A stretch of 64,000 nt of DNA from Hyphomicrobium sp. 12-62-95 (lineage in GTDB: Bacteria; Pseudomonadota; Alphaproteobacteria; Rhizobiales; Hyphomicrobiaceae). Below the pieces are notes generated by a model. That model did not search any database. It was not told where the DNA came from and worked only from the letters and a program-made list of their open reading frames with translations. The DNA lies in the NCBI GenBank assembly GCA_002279935.1, contig NCCZ01000004.1, positions 310,001 through 374,000 of the forward strand, in the 5' to 3' direction. This document shows, piece by piece, positions 55,917 to 64,000 of the stretch. Positions within the stretch are counted from its first letter, which is position 1. Each line of letters opens with the position of its first letter. The translations under genes and the position numbers were made by a program.

Positions 55917-56584
55917 GACTTGGCGTTGAAGGGTAAAACGTTGTCAGCCGGCTTGGCGCTCGGGCAGCGGTCGCAGACAGACCGCGCCGACCGCGCGCTG
56001 CGGATTGCGACAACTGATTGCTGTGAGCAGCGGGGATGATCGCTCGCCATGATCCAACCTTGAAGCCCCGCCAGATCGCCTGCCGTTAGCACCTGCCGGG
56101 CGACCGGAAGGACCACGCGGTCTTCCCACGCGATATGCCGGCGTTGACTGTCGAAGTACCCGCGCAGCATGTATCCGAGCATGTCGGGGTTGCTAACTAA
56201 GTCCTGCTGCGCCGCAGTTTTCAGCGCATCGGTCAACTCGACCAGCATCGCCCCATCGCGCTCATGCTCCTCTTCGAGACACGCCAACGCGGCATGCAGC
56301 GGGTGGTCTGACGCGACCCGGTCGCGCAACACCGGAAACAGCGCCTCCTCCTCAAGTCGCATATGCCTGGGCACGCTGCCTTCTAAGATCGAGACAGCAA
56401 TGACGGCGAGTGCCTTGTCGAAGCTGTGCGGCAAACCGTCCGCAATCGCTTCGAGCAGGTCACAAAGCTCGCATTGCAGGGCATGCTCTTCGGCAATCAG
56501 CCCTATAGGATCAGGTGTCTGGCACGTCGGACTTGGTGACATTCTCCGGTCCACCCGCGGTGTTTGATCGTTCGATAAGGACAC
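55913..56584 (-). CDS. Hemerythrin-like (HHE domain) protein
   Basis: A 223-residue protein with His/Glu spacing of an HHE four-helix bundle: IAEEHALQCELC, VPRHMRLEEEALFPVL, CLEEEHERDGAML and RRHIAWEDRVVLPVA. Such proteins bind a di-iron site that senses or carries oxygen or nitric oxide. A C-terminal cysteine pair (CDRC) is extra. It is co-transcribed with hemN and divergent from ccoN, so the FixK-type site at 56664 may control both directions. Confidence 0.85.
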   Translation of the reverse strand: MSLSNDQTPRVDRRMSPSPTCQTPDPIGLIAEEHALQCELCDLLEAIADGLPHSFDKALAVIAVSILEGSVPRHMRLEEEALFPVLRDRVASDHPLHAALACLEEEHERDGAMLVELTDALKTAAQQDLVSNPDMLGYMLRGYFDSQRRHIAWEDRVVLPVARQVLTAGDLAGLQGWIMASDHPRCSQQSVVAIRSARSARSVCDRCPSAKPADNVLPFNAKS

Positions 56585-56663
56585 ATGGACCCCGCGCGGT
56601 TGTAACTGGCGTTAACCGGCGATCCCGGTGCGGCGATCACAACCGTTGTTTGGCACCGCGTCA

Positions 56664-56677
56664 TTGATCCAGGTCAA
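56664..56677. promoter_or_regulatory. FNR/FixK box upstream of ccoN
   Basis: TTGATCCAGGTCAA matches TTGAT-N4-ATCAA except for one base. It is 96 bases before the ccoN start and 80 bases from the hemerythrin start. This is the usual control site of cbb3 oxidase genes at low oxygen. Confidence 0.85.
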
Positions 56678-56772
56678 CGCTGAAAGAACCCGGTTGCGGG
56701 AATAAACTGAAGCTAGCCGTCCGCCCCGTTCTGAAGAGGGTTTGCGGTTCGAGCATTGAAGGAGGGGAAACC

Positions 56773-58263
56773 GTGTCAGCAACAGCGGCCGTCAAGCCGG
56801 CTCTCAGTAATGCGCTCGCAATGGGAAGCGCAGCAGTCTTCGCAGCCTTGGGCGTCTTCTTGGCGGTCAACGGCGTCGATCCCGTGATGAACCTGCACGG
56901 CGCCTTACTCGCCCTGGCGAGCGTGCTGGCCCTCATCTACATCTTCACCCACCAGACCGAGGAGCGTTCCGGCTATCTCGATGGGCCGATCCGCGTCGCA
57001 ACCCTGGCTGCCGTCTTCTGGGGTGTCATCGGTTTTGCCGCCGGCGACTTCATTGCTTGGCAGTTGGCCTTCCCGGCTCTGAACTTCGATCTCCCCTGGA
57101 CCACCTTCGGACGCCTCCGTCCGCTACACACCTCGGCAGTCATCTTCGCCTTCGGCGGCAACGTGCTCTTGGCCACATCGTTCTACGTCGTGCAGCGCAC
57201 CTCGCGTGCGCGCATGCCCGGCCGTTGGTCGCCGTGGTTCGTCATCTGGGGCTATCAGCTGTTCATCGTGCTGGCGGCCACGAGCTATGTGCTCGGCGCC
57301 ACGCAGGGCAAGGAATACGCCGAGCCTGAATGGCACGTCGACATCTTCCTGACGATCGTCTGGGTCACCTACCTCCTGGTGTTCCTCGGCACACTCTGGA
57401 AGCGCGAAGAGCCTCACATCTACGTCGCCAACTGGTTCTACCTCGCCTTCATTGTCACCGTCGCGATGCTCCACCTCGTCAATGGCCTCTCGGTTCCCGT
57501 CTCCTTCCTGGGATCGCAGAGCTATCCGGTGATGGCCGGTGTCCAGGCCGCAATGACCCAATGGTGGTACGGCCATAACGCGGTTGGCTTCTTCCTCACC
57601 GCCGGCTTCCTCGGCATCATGTACTACTTCGTCCCCAAGCGGGTCGAACGGCCGGTCTACTCCTACCGCCTCTCGATCGTGCACTTCTGGTCGCTGATCT
57701 TCCTCTACATCTGGGCCGGTCCCCACCATCTGCACTACACGGCTCTGCCGGATTGGGCGCAGACGTTGGGCATGACCTTCTCCATCATGCTCTGGATGCC
57801 CTCATGGGGCGGCATGATCAACGGCCTCATGACGCTCTCGGGCGCCTGGGATCGTCTCCGCACCGACCCCGTTGTCCGCCTGCTCGTCGTGTCGGTAGCC
57901 TTCTACGGCATGTCGACCTTCGAAGGTCCGCTGATGTCCATCAAGGCCGTCAACTCGCTCTCGCACTACACCGACTGGACGATCGGTCATGTGCACTCGG
58001 GCGCGCTGGGCTGGGTCGGCATGGTCTCCTTCGGCGCCATCTACTGCCTCGTTCCCTGGCTGTGGAAGCGTGAGGGTCTCTACTCCATCAAACTCGTGGA
58101 ATGGCACTTCTGGCTCTCGACCATCGGCATCGTGCTCTACATCACCTCGATGTGGGTCGCCGGGATCACGCAGGGCCTGATGTGGCGCGCCTACGACAAC
58201 CTCGGCTTCCTCAAGTCATTCGCGCCGTCGGCGGGCTTCTGTTCGTCATCGGTGGCTTCGTGA
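56773..58263 (+). CDS. ccoN: cbb3-type cytochrome c oxidase subunit I, with shifted C-terminal end
   Basis: The catalytic heme-copper subunit; 496 residues as written. The conserved histidines are in [32 protein letters not shown] and [11 protein letters not shown]. After [22 protein letters not shown] the frame runs into unrelated residues and stops at 58261-58263. The expected last helix ([22 protein letters not shown]) is encoded in another frame from 58215 to the TAA at 58380-58382. By family comparison about 14 residues, roughly 43 bases, are missing at about 58210. GTG start with a GGAGGGG site. Either a true loss-of-function lesion or an assembly error. Confidence 0.9.
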   Translation: MSATAAVKPALSNALAMGSAAVFAALGVFLAVNGVDPVMNLHGALLALASVLALIYIFTHQTEERSGYLDGPIRVATLAAVFWGVIGFAAGDFIAWQLAFPALNFDLPWTTFGRLRPLHTSAVIFAFGGNVLLATSFYVVQRTSRARMPGRWSPWFVIWGYQLFIVLAATSYVLGATQGKEYAEPEWHVDIFLTIVWVTYLLVFLGTLWKREEPHIYVANWFYLAFIVTVAMLHLVNGLSVPVSFLGSQSYPVMAGVQAAMTQWWYGHNAVGFFLTAGFLGIMYYFVPKRVERPVYSYRLSIVHFWSLIFLYIWAGPHHLHYTALPDWAQTLGMTFSIMLWMPSWGGMINGLMTLSGAWDRLRTDPVVRLLVVSVAFYGMSTFEGPLMSIKAVNSLSHYTDWTIGHVHSGALGWVGMVSFGAIYCLVPWLWKREGLYSIKLVEWHFWLSTIGIVLYITSMWVAGITQGLMWRAYDNLGFLKSFAPSAGFCSSSVAS

Positions 58264-58382
58264 TGGCCTACAACGTCTGGCGCACCGTGCGCGGCGATCA
58301 ACCGGTCGATCTTAAGGATCAACCGCGCGTCGCAGCCGCTCCCGAACTGCGTGGCGGCGCCGTTGCAGTGCCAGCCGAGTAA
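58212..58382 (+). pseudogene. Out-of-frame C-terminal end of ccoN
   Basis: This frame encodes the missing final membrane helix of CcoN and its hydrophilic tail (RTVRGDQPVDLKDQPRV and after), ending at TAA 58380-58382, 15 bases before ccoO. The shift relative to the main frame corresponds to a deletion of 3n+1 bases. Confidence 0.85.
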
Positions 58383-58397
58383 GAAGGATATCGATCC

Positions 58398-59135
58398 ATG
58401 AACCATGGTATTTTCGAAAAGAACTCGCTCATCCTTCTGATCGGCATCCTGATCGTCGTTTCGATCGGCGGCATCGTTCAGATCGCACCTCTCTTCATGC
58501 TCTCCTCCACCATCGAAAAGGTGGAGGGCATGCGGCCCTACTCTCCTCTGGAGCAGGCGGGCCGGGACATCTACGTCCGTGAGGGATGCTACAACTGCCA
58601 CAGCCAGATGATCCGCTCGCTCCGTGACGAGGTGGAACGCTACGGTCATTACTCGCTGGCCGCCGAGAGCATGTACGATCATCCCTTCCAGTGGTCGTCC
58701 AAGCGCACGGGACCCGATCTCGCGCGCATCGGCGGCAAGTATTCGGATGCTTGGCACACCGAGCATATGCGCCAGCCCAAGTCGGTGGTGTCGGCCTCCA
58801 TCATGCCGGCCTACCCCCACTTGGAAACGACGCCGCTGGATTATTCAAACATCCAGGACAAGCTGAAGACCCTTCAGTTCATCGGCGTCCCTTACACAGA
58901 CGAGATGATTGCCAAAGCGGCCGCCGACATCGAAGCGCAGATCGCGCCCGATACGCCGGCCGCCAAGGAATTGCTCGCCCGCTATCCTAAGGCTCAGGTG
59001 CGCAAATTCGATGGCCAGTCGCCGGGCGAAGGCGTCAAGCCGACCGAACTCGACGCAATGATCGCTTATCTCCAAATGCTCGGTACGCTGGTCGACTTTA
59101 CGAAGTTCGACGCCAGCGGTCCCAACCTGCGCTGA
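58398..59135 (+). CDS. ccoO: cbb3-type cytochrome c oxidase subunit II (mono-heme)
   Basis: A 245-residue membrane-anchored cytochrome c. One N-terminal helix ([21 protein letters not shown]) is followed by the heme site [12 protein letters not shown] and the distal ligand region near MPAYPHL. Length is normal. It is preceded by an AGAAGGATATC ribosome site and lies between ccoN and ccoQ. Confidence 0.96.
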   Translation: MNHGIFEKNSLILLIGILIVVSIGGIVQIAPLFMLSSTIEKVEGMRPYSPLEQAGRDIYVREGCYNCHSQMIRSLRDEVERYGHYSLAAESMYDHPFQWSSKRTGPDLARIGGKYSDAWHTEHMRQPKSVVSASIMPAYPHLETTPLDYSNIQDKLKTLQFIGVPYTDEMIAKAAADIEAQIAPDTPAAKELLARYPKAQVRKFDGQSPGEGVKPTELDAMIAYLQMLGTLVDFTKFDASGPNLR

Positions 59136-59145
59136 GGAGGCAAAC

Positions 59146-59313
59146 ATGACCTATCAGGACGCCCAGGTTTTGTCGCAGATCGCCGCGTTTGTGATCTTCT
59201 TCAGCCTGATCTTGGGCATCGTGTTCTACACCTTCCGGCCCGCGAACAAGGCCAAGTTCGAGAGAGCGGCACGTCTGCCGCTTGAGTCCGACAACGATGA
59301 AACGGTGAAATGA
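59146..59313 (+). CDS. ccoQ: cbb3-type cytochrome c oxidase subunit CcoQ
   Basis: A 55-residue single-helix protein (SQIAAFVIFFSLILGIVFYTF) with a charged tail, in the canonical CcoQ position. A GAGGAGG site precedes the ATG. The stop overlaps the ccoP start (ATGA). CcoQ stabilises the assembled oxidase. Confidence 0.9.
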   Translation: MTYQDAQVLSQIAAFVIFFSLILGIVFYTFRPANKAKFERAARLPLESDNDETVK

Positions 59314-60191
59314 CCATGGCTGGGCATAAACATATCGACGAAGTCACGGGCGTTGAGACCACCGGACATGTCTGGGACGGCGATCTCTGCGAGTTGAACA
59401 AGCCGCTGCCGAAGTGGTGGCTGTACGTGTTCTACGCATGCTGCGTCTGGGCCTTTGGCTACTGGATGGTCTATCCGGCATGGCCCACGCTCACCGGCTA
59501 CACGCAAGGTTATCTCGGCTATAGCCAGCGCGCGGCAGTGACTGCTGAGGTCAACGCGGCCAAGGCGGCACAAGATACCTATCGCCAGGCCATTGCCAAC
59601 ACGCCGATCACCGAGGTGAAGGGCAAGGAAGACCTGATGCAGTTCGCCATGGCCGGCGGCGCCGCCGCCTTCGGCGATAACTGCTCCGGTTGCCACGGCC
59701 GCGGCGCGCAAGGTGCATTGGGCTATCCCAATCTCAACGACGACGACTGGATCTGGGGCGGTTCGGTGGAGCAGATCGAGTACACGATCGCGCATGGCAT
59801 CCGCAACGGAGCCGATGAAGCCCGCAATTCTGCAATGCCGCGCTTCGGTCTCGACGGCATCCTCGAACCGGCTGTAATCTCCGACGTCGCGAACTACGTG
59901 CGCTCGTTGTCGGGCTCCGAGCAGGTCGACGCCGACGCAGCCGGACGCGGCAAGGCAACGTTCGCCGAGCAGTGCGCGGCGTGCCACGCCGAAGACGGCA
60001 AGGGCAACCAGGAGATGGGTGCGCCCAATCTGTCGGACGCCATCTGGCTCTATGGCGGCTCGCAGGAAGCCGTCACGCAGAGCATCGTCACCGGCCGCGG
60101 CGGCGCCATGCCCGCATGGGCTCCGCGTCTTGATCCGGTTACCGTGAAGATGCTCGCCGTCTACGTTCACTCGCTCGGCGGCGGCAAATAG
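59310..60191 (+). CDS. ccoP: cbb3-type cytochrome c oxidase subunit III (di-heme)
   Basis: A 293-residue di-heme cytochrome c. The N-terminal DEVTGVETTGHVWDGDLCELNKPLP is characteristic, followed by one membrane helix. The heme sites are CSGCHGRG and CAACHAED. It accepts electrons from cytochrome c and passes them to CcoO and CcoN. An in-frame ATG at 59316 is an alternative start. Confidence 0.95.
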   Translation: MTMAGHKHIDEVTGVETTGHVWDGDLCELNKPLPKWWLYVFYACCVWAFGYWMVYPAWPTLTGYTQGYLGYSQRAAVTAEVNAAKAAQDTYRQAIANTPITEVKGKEDLMQFAMAGGAAAFGDNCSGCHGRGAQGALGYPNLNDDDWIWGGSVEQIEYTIAHGIRNGADEARNSAMPRFGLDGILEPAVISDVANYVRSLSGSEQVDADAAGRGKATFAEQCAACHAEDGKGNQEMGAPNLSDAIWLYGGSQEAVTQSIVTGRGGAMPAWAPRLDPVTVKMLAVYVHSLGGGK

Positions 60192-60244
60192 CCACGAGCA
60201 GTTTTGTAACCTGACGCACTGTAAAGACGAGGAAGTCGTCGGAT

Positions 60245-61792
60245 ATGACAACCATGGAAAATCCTGGTCGGTTTAAACCCGAAGACTTTCTCGTCGAAGC
60301 AGCACCCGGCGTCGCCAAGCACGACGTCGAAGCCGTCCGCCAGCCTAAGTCCAAAAAGCCGGCGACCGATGCTGATGGCCTTTCGAAGGGCAGCTGGGCT
60401 GAGAAACCCAGGATCTATTCAAAGCTTGCGAAGGGCAACTTCCGCAATGCCAAGTGGATCGTGATGCTGGTCACCCTCGGCATCTACTATCTGCTGCCCT
60501 GGCTCCGCTTCGATCGCGGCGAAGGCCTTCCTAACCAGCTCTTCCTCATCGACTTCGCTAACCAGCGCTTGCTATTCGGCCCCATCGAGATTTGGGCCCA
60601 GGAGTTCTACTACGTCACCGGCCTTCTCATCATCTCAGCGCTGGCCCTCTTTCTCGTCACGTCCATCGCCGGCCGCGTTTGGTGCGGCTACGCCTGCCCG
60701 CAGACGGTGTGGACCGACCTGATGATCGCCGTCGAACGCTTCTGGCAGGGCGACCGCAACGCCCACATGCGCCTCGATCAAGGTCCCTGGACGTTCGAAA
60801 AAATCTGGAAGAAGACGGCCACGCACATCTCATGGCTGCTCATCGGTCTTCTGACCGGCGGCGCGCTCGTGTTTTATTTCCGCGACGCGCCCACGCTGGC
60901 CATGGAACTCGTCACGGGCGAAGCCTCCACGGTGGCCTACGCCTTCCTCGCCATTTTCACGTTCTCCACGTACCTCCTCGGCGGTATCGCCCGCGAACAG
61001 GTCTGCATCTACATGTGCCCCTGGCCGCGCATCCAGGGCGCCATGCTCGACCACGATAGCCTCTGGATCGCTTACCGCGACGTGCGCGGCGAGCCCCGCG
61101 CGCCCCACAAGAAGGGCGACACATGGGACGGCCGTGGCGACTGCATCGACTGCAAAGCCTGTGTCGCGGTCTGCCCGATGGGCATCGACATCCGCAACGG
61201 CGCCCAGCTCGAATGCATCCAGTGCGCGCTGTGCATCGACGCCTGCAACGACATCATGGACAAGGTCGGCCGTCCGCGCGGCCTGATCGCCTACACCACT
61301 GAACGCAACATGGAGAGCCGCACGGCTGGTCCTCGCGACGGCCTGCGCATGATCCGGCCCCGCACGATCCTCTATACTGTCGTCATCGCGATCACCGGCG
61401 CGCTCATGGCCTGGGCCATGATCAGCCGCTCCGATCTTGATGTCAGTGTCCTGCCCGACCGCAATCCGCTCTTCGTGAAGTTGTCCGACGGCGGCATCCG
61501 CAACGGCTACACCATCAAGATCGTCAACAAAAACCAGACCCCGCGCCGCTTCAAGGTCGAACTCACCGGCATCGACGGCTTGAAAACCACCATCGTTGGC
61601 CACGACGACGCCAGCGCACCGATCGACGTCGGTCCGTCGAACGTAAAAGCCCTAAAGCTCTTCGCGGCCCTGCCGCGCGACAAAGCCAAAGCACTCAATG
61701 CCGAATCGACGCCGGTCACGATCACCGTCACCGAGGTCGATGGCGCCGTTTCCGCCACCCGTGATACAAGCTTCCGGAGCCCTGGCCCATGA
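60245..61792 (+). CDS. ccoG: cbb3 oxidase accessory protein CcoG (FixG), Fe-S membrane protein
   Basis: A 515-residue protein with about five membrane helices and the C-terminal FixG immunoglobulin-like part. Two 4Fe-4S motifs are visible: GDCIDCKACVAVCPMGID and LECIQCALCIDACNDIM. An additional GYACPQTVW motif lies in the membrane part. CcoG reduces copper for insertion into the oxidase. Its stop overlaps ccoH by four bases. Confidence 0.94.
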   Translation: MTTMENPGRFKPEDFLVEAAPGVAKHDVEAVRQPKSKKPATDADGLSKGSWAEKPRIYSKLAKGNFRNAKWIVMLVTLGIYYLLPWLRFDRGEGLPNQLFLIDFANQRLLFGPIEIWAQEFYYVTGLLIISALALFLVTSIAGRVWCGYACPQTVWTDLMIAVERFWQGDRNAHMRLDQGPWTFEKIWKKTATHISWLLIGLLTGGALVFYFRDAPTLAMELVTGEASTVAYAFLAIFTFSTYLLGGIAREQVCIYMCPWPRIQGAMLDHDSLWIAYRDVRGEPRAPHKKGDTWDGRGDCIDCKACVAVCPMGIDIRNGAQLECIQCALCIDACNDIMDKVGRPRGLIAYTTERNMESRTAGPRDGLRMIRPRTILYTVVIAITGALMAWAMISRSDLDVSVLPDRNPLFVKLSDGGIRNGYTIKIVNKNQTPRRFKVELTGIDGLKTTIVGHDDASAPIDVGPSNVKALKLFAALPRDKAKALNAESTPVTITVTEVDGAVSATRDTSFRSPGP

Positions 61793-62346
61793 CAGCGAAC
61801 ATGACTTCGACCATGACGGCAACGGGCGGACCCAAACCCGGAAAACGTCAACCCGGAAAGCGCATGTTCAAGGAAATCACCGGCCGCCACGTACTGTTCC
61901 TGATGCTCGGCTTCTTCGGCGTCATCATCGCGACCGACGCCTTCCTCGTTTACAAGGCCGTCTCGACTTTCGGAGGTATCGAAACCCAAGACGCCTACCG
62001 CAAAGGCGTTACATATAATGAGCGTATTGCCGAAGAGCGCGCTCAGGAAGCCCGCGGCTGGACCAAAGACGCCCGCCTCGAAAAGGGTGAACTCCGCGTC
62101 ACCGTCCGCGACAAGGATCAAAAGGGCGTCGACGGTCTCCAGATCTCGGCCCTCTTTGGCCGCCCCGCCACCAACTCCGAAGACCGCAATTTGAAGCTCA
62201 CGCAAATCGGCTCCGGCGAATACATGGCCACCCTCGGGGACATCCAACCCGGCAACTGGGTCGCGACCATGGAAGCGCGCGAGTCGCTGACCGGCACCGG
62301 CGCCGTCGTCTATCAGTCCAAGGTGCGGCTATGGAAGGCGCCCTGA
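61789..62346 (+). CDS. ccoH: cbb3 oxidase accessory protein CcoH (FixH)
   Basis: A 185-residue single-helix protein. After a ~30-residue cytoplasmic start, the helix (VLFLMLGFFGVIIATDAFLVYKAV) leads to a periplasmic FixH domain (GVTYNERIAEERAQEARGW and the LRVTVRDKDQKGV strand). It overlaps ccoG at its start and ccoI by 16 bases at its end. Confidence 0.92.
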   Translation: MTANMTSTMTATGGPKPGKRQPGKRMFKEITGRHVLFLMLGFFGVIIATDAFLVYKAVSTFGGIETQDAYRKGVTYNERIAEERAQEARGWTKDARLEKGELRVTVRDKDQKGVDGLQISALFGRPATNSEDRNLKLTQIGSGEYMATLGDIQPGNWVATMEARESLTGTGAVVYQSKVRLWKAP

Positions 62347-64000
62347 CGCCGGACACGAGACCGGCCCCGGCAGCCCCACCCCCGGCCACCGCCCCCGCGC
62401 GTGAAACACAACTCTTCACCGCGCCTGAAATCATGTGCGGCGGCTGTCTGCGCACCATCGAAACCGCACTTGCCGAAACCCCCGGCGTTGAAGCCGCCCG
62501 CGCCAATCTGAGTGCGCGCCGCGTCTCCGTCACCTTCGACCCCGATATCACCTCCCCCGAACTCATCATCGCCGCAATCAAGCACGCCGGCTTCTCCGCC
62601 GCTCCGCTGATCGAGGGCCGCGACGAAGTCCACGCCGCTCGGGTCAGTGAGTTAATGCCTCGCGTCGGCGTTGCCGGCTTCGCCGCCGCAAACATCATGC
62701 TGCTCTCCGTCTCCGTCTGGTCGGGCCACGCCTCCGACATGGACGAGCACATGAAGACGCTCTTCCACTGGATATCAGCGCTGATCGCACTTCCCGCCAT
62801 CGCTTATGCCGGCCAGCCCTTCTTCAAATCGGCCTACGCGGCCCTCAGCGCCCGCCGCCTTAACATGGACGTGCCAATCTCGCTTGGCATCACGCTTGCC
62901 ACCGCCATGAGCTTCGCGCAGACCATGCGCGGCACGCACCACGTCTATTTCGACGCCGCAACCATGCTGGTCTTCTTCCTTCTCGTCGGCCGCCTGCTGG
63001 ATGAGAGCATGCGCGCCCGCACCCGCAGCGCGGCTGAAAACCTGATGAGCCTGAAGGCGCTCACAGCCACGATCCTCGATGCCGATGGCACCGTCCGCCA
63101 GATCCCATCGCGCAATCTCCAGCCCGGTATGACGATGATCGTCGCCACCGGCGAGCGCATCGCCGCCGACGGCATCGTCAGCGATGGCCTCAGCGAAATC
63201 GACGAAAGCCTGATCAGCGGCGAAACCTTGCCCAAGCGCGTTGCACGCGGCGACCGTGTTCACGCCGGCACGCTCAACACCGCCGCCCCCTTGCGCGTCA
63301 CCACCACGGCCACCGAAGACAACACGCTGCTGGCCGAACTCTCCCGCCTGATGCTGGCCGGCGAACAGACCCGCGGCCGCTACGTCCGCCTCGCCGACCG
63401 CGCCGCCCGCCTCTATGCACCCGCCGTCCATCTGCTCGGCCTCGGCACACTCATCGGTTGGCTCGTCGCCGGCCACGGCTGGGAAATCGCGCTCACCAAC
63501 GCCATCGCCGTCCTCATTATCACCTGCCCCTGCGCGCTGGCCCTCGCCGTCCCCGCCGTGCAGGTCGCCGCCATCAGCCGCCTCTTCGGCCAAGGCGTCC
63601 TCGTCAAAGCTGCCGACGGCCTCGAGCGCCTCTCCGAAGTCGACACCATCGTCTTCGACAAGACCGGCACCTTGAGCCTTGGCGAACCGACCCTCGCCCT
63701 CGACCAACCGATTGACGCCGATGTGTTGGCCCGCGCCGCCGGCCTCGCGATCATGAGTCGCCACCCGTACGCGCAGGCGATGGTCCGTGCCGCCCGCGCC
63801 CGCGGCATCGAATTCGATCCCCAGATGGGCATCAACGAAATCCCGGGATCCGGCCTTTCGATGATGACGCCCGAAGGCGAGGAGCGCTTAGGCTCCGCGC
63901 TTTTCACCGGCGTCACCGTCACCGATCCGCGTCAGGCCGCGTCCCTCTGGTTCACGCGCCCCGGCCGCGCCCCCGTCGGTTTCCGTTTCGAGGACCGCTT
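62331..64000 (+). CDS. ccoI: Copper-transporting P-type ATPase CcoI (FixI), cut by the window end
   Basis: The frame is open from ATG 62331 to the end of the window, about 556 residues. It begins with a Pro/Ala-rich stretch, then a heavy-metal-associated domain with MCGGC. Membrane helices follow, with the transport motif TCPCALALAVP. The phosphorylation site is DKTGTLSLGEP near residue 443. CcoI supplies copper to the cbb3 oxidase. The ATP-binding and C-terminal parts are incomplete. The start lies inside the end of ccoH. Confidence 0.93.
   Translation, partial: MEGALTPDTRPAPAAPPPATAPARETQLFTAPEIMCGGCLRTIETALAETPGVEAARANLSARRVSVTFDPDITSPELIIAAIKHAGFSAAPLIEGRDEVHAARVSELMPRVGVAGFAAANIMLLSVSVWSGHASDMDEHMKTLFHWISALIALPAIAYAGQPFFKSAYAALSARRLNMDVPISLGITLATAMSFAQTMRGTHHVYFDAATMLVFFLLVGRLLDESMRARTRSAAENLMSLKALTATILDADGTVRQIPSRNLQPGMTMIVATGERIAADGIVSDGLSEIDESLISGETLPKRVARGDRVHAGTLNTAAPLRVTTTATEDNTLLAELSRLMLAGEQTRGRYVRLADRAARLYAPAVHLLGLGTLIGWLVAGHGWEIALTNAIAVLIITCPCALALAVPAVQVAAISRLFGQGVLVKAADGLERLSEVDTIVFDKTGTLSLGEPTLALDQPIDADVLARAAGLAIMSRHPYAQAMVRAARARGIEFDPQMGINEIPGSGLSMMTPEGEERLGSALFTGVTVTDPRQAASLWFTRPGRAPVGFRFEDR

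Overview
The window looks like a chromosomal segment of a GC-rich alphaproteobacterium of the order Hyphomicrobiales, probably a methylotroph related to Hyphomicrobium. The evidence is the gene order nusA-ylxR-infB-rbfA-truB / rpsO-pnp, a fabI-fabB-fabA block beside irr, a fix/cco-type cbb3 oxidase cluster with an FNR/FixK box, and a complete trimethylamine to methylamine demethylation cluster. These family calls come from reading protein sequence by eye; no database search was run.

Layout. 1-8.8 kb: translation and RNA-decay genes. 8.8-10.8 kb: a two-gene phage-tail-like unit (DUF2793 plus an unknown protein). 11-13.9 kb: rmlB, rmlD and a PilZ protein. 14-17.5 kb: a DUF4202-CbiX fusion, a tiny DUF2256 zinc protein, an Fe-S photolyase and a DUF486 membrane protein. 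17.6-21.1 kb: an ECF sigma factor, an RskA-like anti-sigma factor and a bufferin (bufA2-bufB-bufC) metallophore unit. 21.1-30.8 kb: a probable genomic island between tRNA-Arg(CCT) and a tRNA 3'-end remnant. It carries a type I secretion system (ABC, HlyD, TolC) facing away from a very large repeat-rich surface protein that is cut by an in-frame amber codon. 31-32.7 kb: sigma-54-type promoter, ammonium transporter and a 59-residue membrane protein. 33-42.6 kb: APC-family permease and the dmmA-dmmB-dmmC-tmm-tdm-gcvT-like operon. 42.8-48.2 kb: cell-surface genes (SH3-like protein, Crp-type regulator, L,D-transpeptidase, trimeric autotransporter). 48.2-54.5 kb: murI, fabI, fabB, fabA, irr, an SH3 protein and a 2-hydroxyacid dehydrogenase. 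54.5-64 kb: hemN, hemerythrin and ccoNOQP-ccoGHI, with ccoI cut by the window end.

How the genes work together. Tmm oxidises trimethylamine to the N-oxide, Tdm splits it to dimethylamine and formaldehyde, DmmABC demethylates dimethylamine, and the folate-binding GcvT domains probably capture formaldehyde. The ammonium transporter and APC permease upstream may import the nitrogen substrates. The cbb3 oxidase, HemN and hemerythrin form a low-oxygen respiratory block around one FixK-type site.

The points most worth checking are these: (i) the secretion ATPase has Gln in place of both the Walker B glutamate and the H-loop histidine, and its presumed substrate is split by TAG; (ii) the bufferin unit sits behind an anti-sigma factor with a methionine-rich periplasmic segment, suggesting a copper-sensing circuit; (iii) ccoN and fabB both appear to have lost about 43-48 bp internally, either real decay or assembly error; (iv) the tRNA-flanked island boundaries.
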